DNA from: a virus
DNA: 26,823 bases
Direction: 5' to 3' (one strand)
Virus record (IMG/VR): IMGVR_UViG_3300044612_001995
Span: 1 to 26,823 of that record
The position numbers were made by a program, and so were the translations under genes. Under the pieces are notes generated by a model that was not told the DNA's origin, did no database searches, and worked only from the letters and a program-made list of their open reading frames with translations. How positions within the stretch are numbered: position 1 is the stretch's first letter; the number at the start of each line of letters is the position of its first letter. Positions 21,790 to 26,823 of the stretch are shown in pieces.

Positions 21790-22164
21790 TTATTTGGATT
21801 GTTTGAGCTTGTTGATGAGGGAGAAATCGCTGGCCTCAAGCGCCTTGCGGACGATTTCAAATTTCGTAGCGCGGTCGCCAGAAGCGTAAGCGTCTTCGAC
21901 CGAAACGGCGGAACCGTTGCCCGTGATGGCGTTGTCGCCGCGAGCGGCGAGTTCGACTTCCAGAGCGGAGAGCTTGGTCATCGCGGCATCGAGCTTCGCG
22001 GCCATTTCCGAATCAACGGGAGCGGCAACGGGCGCGGGAGTTTCTTCTTTGGCGGCGGCGAGGCCGTCCACGGTGGATTTGAGGTCGGCAACCGAAGCGG
22101 CCAACGATTCGATGGCGGCTTGAGCGTCAAACTCAACTTTGGCGACAGAACTATTTTCAGTCAT
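21790..22164 (-). CDS. Predicted nested scaffold protein (in-frame internal start in the protease gene)
   Basis: An in-frame ATG at codon 156 of the protease gene would give a separate 124-residue protein beginning MTENSSVAKVEFDAQAAIES. The product is helical and acidic with a coiled-coil-like stretch (AAKLDAAMTKLSALEVELA) and a proline/alanine linker, matching the scaffold type. It is preceded by TTGACA at exactly 14 nt, the same signal that marks separate genes in this genome. In lambda the protease C contains the scaffold Nu3 in the same way. The internal initiation is inferred, and no product has been shown. Confidence 0.65.
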   Translation of the reverse strand: MTENSSVAKVEFDAQAAIESLAASVADLKSTVDGLAAAKEETPAPVAAPVDSEMAAKLDAAMTKLSALEVELAARGDNAITGNGSAVSVEDAYASGDRATKFEIVRKALEASDFSLINKLKQSK

Positions 22165-22629
22165 GCCCACTGCGGCGGTGTCAACTTCGGGCGTTGCTTC
22201 GGGTTCCGACCCGGCACGGAAAACGCCGTCAGGGTTGGCGGCGGGGCGGGAAACCAGATCCACGCTGACGAGTTCTGAGACGCGGGCGAAACGCTTTCCG
22301 TCTTGCTCGTCGGGCGTTCCGCTGAACGTCATGGAAAAACCGACACGGTTTGGCGCTTTGGTCAGGATCTCGCTGTAGAAAGTGGCCTGCGGGTGCGAGC
22401 CGAGAAGTTCCAAGTCGGCGCGCAGTTGGTCTTCGACAATGCGGAAGTTGGCGAGGAAGCCGATGAGGGAATCAATGCTTTCGTCGTGATCGACAAAGAC
22501 TTTGACGGGTGAACCAGCAACGCCTGCGGCTTCGGCCTGCGAAAGCGTTGTCTCGTCCACCATCATCGCGTGGCCGAGTGCCGGGCCAACCGTGGCGACA
22601 GATATTCCTTCAAATTTGAGGGCGTCCAT
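21790..22629 (-). CDS. Prohead protease with C-terminal scaffold domain
   Basis: This 279-residue protein has an N-terminal prohead protease-like domain of the herpesvirus-assemblin/HK97 type: VFVDHDESID with His48, KAPNRVGFSMTF with Ser99, then RVSELVSVDLVSRPAANPDGVF, the common end of that domain. The C-terminal part (about 140-279) is a helical scaffold region. It would cleave scaffold and capsid during head maturation. It lies between portal and capsid genes, as usual. The ATG follows a TTGACA motif at 15 nt. Catalytic assignment rests on motif pattern. Confidence 0.8.
   Translation of the reverse strand: MDALKFEGISVATVGPALGHAMMVDETTLSQAEAAGVAGSPVKVFVDHDESIDSLIGFLANFRIVEDQLRADLELLGSHPQATFYSEILTKAPNRVGFSMTFSGTPDEQDGKRFARVSELVSVDLVSRPAANPDGVFRAGSEPEATPEVDTAAVGMTENSSVAKVEFDAQAAIESLAASVADLKSTVDGLAAAKEETPAPVAAPVDSEMAAKLDAAMTKLSALEVELAARGDNAITGNGSAVSVEDAYASGDRATKFEIVRKALEASDFSLINKLKQSK
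22179..22184 (-). promoter_or_regulatory. TTGACA motif inside the protease gene, before the nested start
   Basis: AAGTTGACACCGCC codes Val-Asp-Thr-Ala in the protease frame. It lies 14 nt before the in-frame ATG at 22164. It is the only minus-strand copy found that is well inside a coding region rather than at a gene end or in an intergenic gap. Confidence 0.55.
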
Positions 22630-22644
22630 ACTCGGACGCGCTCA

Positions 22645-22650
22645 TGTCAA
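22645..22650 (-). promoter_or_regulatory. TTGACA start-proximal motif before the protease gene
   Basis: TGCTTGACATGAGCGC lies 15 nt before ATG 22629. The TGA in the motif is the stop codon of the portal gene. Confidence 0.5.
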
Positions 22651-24176
22651 GCAGTCGCCTTCTTGCGGCGATAGATGCGTTTGCGCTTCTTGGGCAAAGC
22701 CAACTCTGTCGGTTCTTCTTTGCTTTCCAACTGCGGGGCGCTGTCCGCTGGCGCATCAATCGCCGGGACAACTTCAACCACGGGAGCCTGCGGCTGCGCC
22801 TGCTCCACCCCGATCATCACACCAAGATCGGCGGCAAATTCGCGTTCGGTCGCAATCTCGGCCACGGCCTCCTTCCAATCAATGCCCTGCTCACCGAAAT
22901 AATCCGAGAGAGTCATTAGCCCGGCCTTCACATCGTCGCGGCGGGCGGTGGCCTCGCGGCCTACGTCCACCGTGATCGAGCGCGGAGTTTGCCAGCCGAC
23001 AGACTGCCAACCGGGATTCATGGGAAGTTCTTTGCGCGAGATGGCGCGGGCAATCGCATAGCGCCAAAGTTTCGACAGGAACGCATTAACCAGCACATCC
23101 TGGCGGGCGGCAAAGCACCTCGCCGCCTTCTGTATGATAAACCTTTGCGCCACGCCGCCGATCGCGCTGGTGTCCCAAACAAACTCGTAAGGCAGGCCAA
23201 GGCCGATGGCCGCTGCGCGGATGTATTGCTCAAGGTGCTTATCGAGCTTCTCGTTCGGGCGGTTCATTACGAAAGATTGAATGTCTTCCGTATTCTTCAT
23301 GCGCGGAACCAGCCCGCCGCCGAAAATGCTTTCGCGGGTCAGGTTGCCATTGCTGTCCTTGCTGAAGTCGCCAAGGAATCCTTCCGCGCCGATGTTCCCC
23401 GTGGAGTTTTTAATAACGAGGCCGATGCTGCTGCCAGCCTTTGCCGCCATCATCTCAAATCGCAAAAGTTCGTCCCGATCCAAAACGCTGTTGAGCGCCA
23501 CGCCGATGGCAGGATAGCCGCGCACTTGGTCGGCGCGCTCTGGCTCGTAAACGTGAAGCATGGCGTCGGCCTTCACCTCGCGGTGGCGGCGCGGGTATTC
23601 GTCGCCCTCCCCAATGAAATAGCCAAGCGGGCGCTGGAACTTGTCGAGCTTCACGCCATCCACCACACCGCTGTTGCTTGCCGAGGTGTCGGGCGACTCC
23701 ACGCGGTGCGCCTCGACAATCTGCACGGCGGGAGCGCCGTCTGTCTTGGCCGTGAGGATGGCGAAAATTTCCCCGTCCCGGTCAATGGCCTCCGACACGA
23801 GCATTTGCAGGGAGCGCATATCGTGCCGCCCGCTGATTTCGGGCGAGCGCGCCCAATTCTCCCACCATTGCTCTGCCGCATCGTCCCACGCTTGATCACC
23901 TGACATGGCTTGCGGGCGAATGCCGATGCCGCTACCCACGGAATACATGGCCTTGTCGCGCACTGCGCCCCGCACTATCGCGTTGTTGTAGAAACATTTA
24001 CGCGAAAGCGCCATGAGGCGGGTGCGGTCATAGGAGGAAAGGTCAACTTTGGAATCCTGCGCCTGCGCGTAAACCCAACCACGCTCCTCGCTGCGGTGGT
24101 TCACGGCCTCAATCATGCGTGAGAACCCGAAGGCTGCGGCTACGCGGTCAACAAATTTGGTCTGCTTCGTTTTCAT
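22647..24176 (-). CDS. Portal protein (lambda B family)
   Basis: This 509-residue protein begins MKTKQTKFVDRVAAAFGFSR at ATG 24176, which overlaps the gpW-like stop (ATGA). An in-frame start further upstream would lie inside that gene. Portal features include RTRLMALSRKCFYNNAIV, YSVGSGIGIRPQ, the WWENWARSPEISG region, and a C-terminal part with LPYEFVWDTS and MTLSDYFGEQGIDWKE, as in lambda-type portals. It forms the dodecameric DNA channel at a head vertex. The last 35 residues are basic (PKKRKRIYRRKKATA), perhaps contacting DNA or scaffold. Confidence 0.9.
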   Translation of the reverse strand: MKTKQTKFVDRVAAAFGFSRMIEAVNHRSEERGWVYAQAQDSKVDLSSYDRTRLMALSRKCFYNNAIVRGAVRDKAMYSVGSGIGIRPQAMSGDQAWDDAAEQWWENWARSPEISGRHDMRSLQMLVSEAIDRDGEIFAILTAKTDGAPAVQIVEAHRVESPDTSASNSGVVDGVKLDKFQRPLGYFIGEGDEYPRRHREVKADAMLHVYEPERADQVRGYPAIGVALNSVLDRDELLRFEMMAAKAGSSIGLVIKNSTGNIGAEGFLGDFSKDSNGNLTRESIFGGGLVPRMKNTEDIQSFVMNRPNEKLDKHLEQYIRAAAIGLGLPYEFVWDTSAIGGVAQRFIIQKAARCFAARQDVLVNAFLSKLWRYAIARAISRKELPMNPGWQSVGWQTPRSITVDVGREATARRDDVKAGLMTLSDYFGEQGIDWKEAVAEIATEREFAADLGVMIGVEQAQPQAPVVEVVPAIDAPADSAPQLESKEEPTELALPKKRKRIYRRKKATA

Positions 24177-24436
24177 GTGCGGTTCGGGAAGCGCATTTGC
24201 GTCACGCGGCTGTTGCCAATCGTCCCGGCATTGATCGCCAGCGCCGTCTCGATGAGGCCAAGCATATCCCATGCATCGTAGCTCTTTTGCAGGGTGACAC
24301 TGCGACCGCCGACGCTGCTTGACACCACGAACGCCTGACTCGCCCCGCCAGCAAGGATCTGAGCCTTACAACTGGCTTTGAGTTGCGAAAGTTCAGAGGC
24401 CGTAAAAACTTGGGCCAGAATAGCAGCGTCCGTCAC
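24173..24436 (-). CDS. gpW-like small head-tail connector
   Basis: This 87-residue protein starts at GTG 24436 and begins MTDAAILAQVFTASELSQLK. Two helices and a short beta hairpin (QAFVVSSSVGGRSVTLQKS) match the gpW fold. Position between large terminase and portal is exactly that of lambda W. In lambda this protein joins head and tail after packaging. The GTG lies 14 nt after a TTGACA motif that overlaps the terminase stop. Confidence 0.75.
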   Translation of the reverse strand: MTDAAILAQVFTASELSQLKASCKAQILAGGASQAFVVSSSVGGRSVTLQKSYDAWDMLGLIETALAINAGTIGNSRVTQMRFPNRT

Positions 24437-24450
24437 GCACTCGCGGCGTG

Positions 24451-24456
24451 TGTCAA
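24451..24456 (-). promoter_or_regulatory. TTGACA start-proximal motif before the gpW-like gene
   Basis: TCCTTGACACACGCCGCGAG lies 14 nt before GTG 24436 and its TGA is the stop of the large terminase. No Shine-Dalgarno sequence lies between. Confidence 0.5.
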
Positions 24457-26234
24457 GGAGCGGGCTGGCCCGCTTGAAACTGCGACATGATGGAGTCGAT
24501 CAGAACCAGCGCCATCTTTTCGCAGTCGGCAAGGTGGTTCGGCCCAAGGCGCTGCCACCGCGCCACGCCTTCCTTTTCGATCAGCGCCTCGCCCTGCAAC
24601 TGCGAAACGTAGTCCTTGGCAATGTCGCGCGGCAGATACCAGCGCCCCCGGCCATCGCGCAAAACGTCATGGTAGAGCCTTGCCTGCCAAAACTCGGCGT
24701 CGAATTGCAGCATCCAGATATTGTGACCCGCACCCAAGATTTGCTGGAATTTCCACGGCTCGCGCAATCCCTGCGACACCGTGCGGCCCTTGGCCGCGCA
24801 GAATAGACCGCCCGACCGCGCCACAAAATCGTAAACGCCTGCCGGGGTCTTCGCCGCATAGCCCGAATCGACCACGCCCTTGAAGCATTTGTAATGGCGG
24901 AACTTTTCCATGACCAAATCCCAACCAATCGCCGCCCCGTAATCGACAAGGTAACTGCTCCCGTCTTCGTGCAATTCGCGGATGATCCACCACAGTTCCG
25001 TTTGCTGAACGTCCACCGACATGATGCGGCCCAACATCTTGCCTTCGGGCGGCTGGCCGATGGTGTAACGCGGCAAGGCGTCCACCCGCTCGCGGATCAT
25101 CGCCGTGGTGATGAGTGACCCCGCCGCCACCCAAGGCAGGGCCAGTTCTCGGTTAAAGAAATCCTGCAAGCCGCCCGGCGTCTCGCGGTCTTGGAGGAAT
25201 TTGACGGCCAGATCCGACCACCGCCGCCACGGAGCATAGAGCGAGGAAAGATGGTAACTGCGCCGCCCTGGCTCGGCAGCAAGGTCAGTCGCCCGCCATT
25301 CGCCACGCTCAAGCATCTGCGCTTTGTCGGCCTCGGTGTGCGCGTGGTCGCACTTCGGGCAATGGCACCGCGCCGATTCCGAGACAAGTTCCATGTTCCA
25401 CGCGGAATCTTGCTTGGCTTCCTGCGCCCACTTGATGCGCTCCCACTCCAAGACAAACATTTCGCCGCAGGCCGCACACGAGACGAAGTATTTGCGCTGG
25501 TCGCCCTTGAGCCATTCTTCCCAAATGGCCCCGTCCTCATAGGTCGGGGTCGAAGTGGTGATGATGATATGCTGCGGGTAGGTCGCTACGCGGGCCTCGG
25601 CCAACTGCAAGGGCGCTGATTCCTTGCCGCCCTTCGATGGGAACTTGTCCAATTCGTCCATGCACAGCGCGGCAATCGAGCGCGAGGAAAGCGAGGCCGG
25701 ACTGTTGCTGCCCGTGAACCACACGCTCATGCGGTCAAAGTGCTGTTCCAAAAGTCTATACTTGTCGGGATCGGCCTGCTTGTGCCGGGCGAGCGTCGGG
25801 TTCTGGTCAATCAACGGCATCCACCGCGTTTCCGAAAAAGACCGCGCCAAGTGCGTGGACGGCATAACCCACAAACACGGCGCAGGCGAGTTGTCCAATT
25901 TGTAGGCCATGCCCACGATGATGGCCGTGGTCTTCGATGTCTGCGCTCCCCACACCAAGGCCAGTCGCCGCACCCGATCGTCTGCGAAGCATTCCAAGAC
26001 TTCGCGCACATACGGGGTGCGCTGAGTCAGGTAGCTCCCCGGCTTGTTCGTGATTCGCTCCGAGAGCTTCAGATTGCCCTCGGCCCACGCGACCACCCCC
26101 GGCTTCGGCGGGGCAATCGTCACCTCATGGCTTGCCGCCCAAGCCTCGGCTAATCCGCCTTGGTCTGCTCGCTCAAGGATGGCGGCAATGTCGCCAGATG
26201 TTTTCGCAGTATCGAGGTCGCCTGTTCCCCCCAT
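24453..26234 (-). CDS. Terminase large subunit (GpA family)
   Basis: The start at ATG 26234 gives 593 residues. Walker A-like WGAQTSKTT (95-103), Walker B SIAALCMDE (187-195), a zinc-finger-like pair CAAC (253-256) and CHCPKC (290-295), and nuclease acidic residues in MSVDVQ (Asp408) and VVDSGY (Asp456) identify a GpA-type terminase that pumps and cuts DNA. The frame stays open upstream to 26696, but that part is low-complexity and antiparallel to no known domain; it is the shadow of the small terminase gene. The real gene overlaps the small subunit by 85 nt. Family membership predicts cohesive-end (cos) packaging. Confidence 0.92.
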   Translation of the reverse strand: MGGTGDLDTAKTSGDIAAILERADQGGLAEAWAASHEVTIAPPKPGVVAWAEGNLKLSERITNKPGSYLTQRTPYVREVLECFADDRVRRLALVWGAQTSKTTAIIVGMAYKLDNSPAPCLWVMPSTHLARSFSETRWMPLIDQNPTLARHKQADPDKYRLLEQHFDRMSVWFTGSNSPASLSSRSIAALCMDELDKFPSKGGKESAPLQLAEARVATYPQHIIITTSTPTYEDGAIWEEWLKGDQRKYFVSCAACGEMFVLEWERIKWAQEAKQDSAWNMELVSESARCHCPKCDHAHTEADKAQMLERGEWRATDLAAEPGRRSYHLSSLYAPWRRWSDLAVKFLQDRETPGGLQDFFNRELALPWVAAGSLITTAMIRERVDALPRYTIGQPPEGKMLGRIMSVDVQQTELWWIIRELHEDGSSYLVDYGAAIGWDLVMEKFRHYKCFKGVVDSGYAAKTPAGVYDFVARSGGLFCAAKGRTVSQGLREPWKFQQILGAGHNIWMLQFDAEFWQARLYHDVLRDGRGRWYLPRDIAKDYVSQLQGEALIEKEGVARWQRLGPNHLADCEKMALVLIDSIMSQFQAGQPAP

Positions 26235-26689
26235 TGAAACGTCGAAAAATCCTGCACCGCCGCCGAGATCAGCCCACGAATCGCCGCCACCGTCTCCGCT
26301 TTGTTGAGCGTGGTCTTGGTCATCGAAAGGAATTGCGAGAATTCCTGCTCCGCTTGCGCTGCCGCCTTCCGACTGTCCCGCCACGCTCCCGCCAGTTCGG
26401 CCACCGTGCGGCTGTTTATTTCGTCCACGTTGGCTGCGGCCTTCCACAGTTCGTAGTGCCGAAGCTCGCCCTCGGCGGCGCGGTCGAGTCGCGCCTTCGG
26501 CCCCATCGCCGGGTTGCTGCTTGCGGGCGGTGCTGAGAGCTTGCCGCCCTTCCTGCGGCGGATGTTCGCCGCCAGCCACGCCTTCGCCGTCTCCACCGAG
26601 TCGGTCGGCATCCCTTGGGCTTTCCACAGGCTGATGCTCGTCTGGTTCGCGTCGAGCGCGCGGGCGAGTTGGATCTGCGTCAGGGCCAT
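26150..26689 (-). CDS. Terminase small subunit (Nu1-like)
   Basis: This 179-residue protein begins MALTQIQLARALDANQTSIS, a helix-turn-helix that would bind the packaging site, followed by a helical middle (ARLDRAAEGELRHYELWKA) and a region that would bind the large subunit (C-terminal AVQDFSTFQWGEQATSILRK). Its place before the large terminase is as in lambda Nu1/A. There is no clear Shine-Dalgarno site before ATG 26689. It is the first gene of the late block in this window. Confidence 0.85.
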   Translation of the reverse strand: MALTQIQLARALDANQTSISLWKAQGMPTDSVETAKAWLAANIRRRKGGKLSAPPASSNPAMGPKARLDRAAEGELRHYELWKAAANVDEINSRTVAELAGAWRDSRKAAAQAEQEFSQFLSMTKTTLNKAETVAAIRGLISAAVQDFSTFQWGEQATSILRKHLATLPPSLSEQTKAD

Positions 26690-26716
26690 GCGGCATCTTG
26701 ATACGGCTTTTTCGTG

Positions 26717-26746
26717 TGTCTCACTATCAAATCGGCTATTGAGACA
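26717..26746. promoter_or_regulatory. Inverted repeat upstream of the terminase genes
   Basis: TGTCTCA (26717-26723) and TGAGACA (26740-26746) form perfect 7-bp arms with a 16-nt spacer. They lie 28 nt upstream of the small terminase start, in a 134-nt gene-free end segment. It could be an operator or part of a cos/terminase-binding region. Nothing else is recognisable in 26690-26823, and no convincing promoter is seen. Confidence 0.35.
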
Positions 26747-26823
26747 GCCAACCGCGAGAAGTGTTTATTACTTGAGCAAATCGCAATAAATTTTGCCCCA
26801 AATCTTGCCAGTCGTGGCCTCCT

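Noticed and set aside
24319-24324. A plus-strand TTGACA (context GCTTGACACCACG) within the gpW-like gene
   Set aside because: It is antisense to a minus-strand gene and no ATG, GTG or TTG follows at the typical distance, so I treat it as a chance match. It is the one exception found.
26235-26696. Upstream extension of the large terminase frame (154 codons)
   Set aside because: It is low-complexity, rich in Gly/Arg/Gln, and lies over the small terminase gene in another frame. GpA-type features start after the ATG at 26234.

Overview
The window is most of the genome of a temperate, tailed, siphovirus-like phage with a lambda-type head module. It is not ordinary bacterial chromosome. The attachment site lies inside it: positions 1622-1679 (minus strand) hold only the 3' part of a tRNA-Ser(CGA), from the anticodon loop to an encoded CCA end. 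An integrase gene lies on one side and a phage operon on the other. That is the arrangement of attP in a free, circular or packaged genome, not attL or attR. The host cannot be fixed from the sequence. The DNA is GC-rich, Shine-Dalgarno sites are used at several genes, and the LamG-type protein has a style common in Verrucomicrobiota, so that phylum is a low-confidence guess.

Layout. (1) 1-1502, minus strand: tyrosine integrase, then two small ribbon-helix-helix (RHH) proteins and the start of another small gene, all tightly packed. (2) 1501-1783: attP with repeated ATTGCCA elements on both sides. (3) 1784-3289, plus strand: four overlapping genes for a metallophosphoesterase-like protein, a winged-helix-like protein, an HExxH protein and a small membrane protein. 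(4) 26689 down to 3355, minus strand: one long late block. It runs small and large terminase, gpW-like connector, portal, prohead protease with a nested scaffold, major capsid protein, hairpin terminator, two-domain glycosyltransferase, neck proteins, a duplicated tail-terminator-like protein, tail tube, chaperone candidate and tape measure. It continues with several structural proteins, a second glycosyltransferase, an RmlC-like cupin, BppU-like and fibre proteins, a LamG protein, and the lysis genes (holin, small lipoprotein, amidase). Most junctions are ATGA, GTGA or TAATG overlaps, so translational coupling is widespread.

Most notable observations. (a) Every TTGACA hexamer I found on the minus strand (8 of 8) lies 14-16 nt (once 22 nt) before a start codon. 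On the plus strand one of two lies 16 nt before the first gene of the plus operon. These starts mostly lack a Shine-Dalgarno site, and the motif often contains the stop codon of the preceding gene. (b) One copy sits inside the protease gene, 14 nt before an in-frame ATG. It predicts a nested 124-residue scaffold like lambda C/Nu3. (c) Sugar-related genes are embedded in the head and tail modules, next to a Ser/Thr-rich structural protein. (d) A tail-terminator-like protein appears to be a tandem duplication. (e) A fibre-like protein carries an apparent signal peptide. (f) Several small genes (a 46-aa lipoprotein, a 43-aa protein, a 20-aa coupled ORF and an edge-truncated gene) were found by direct reading.
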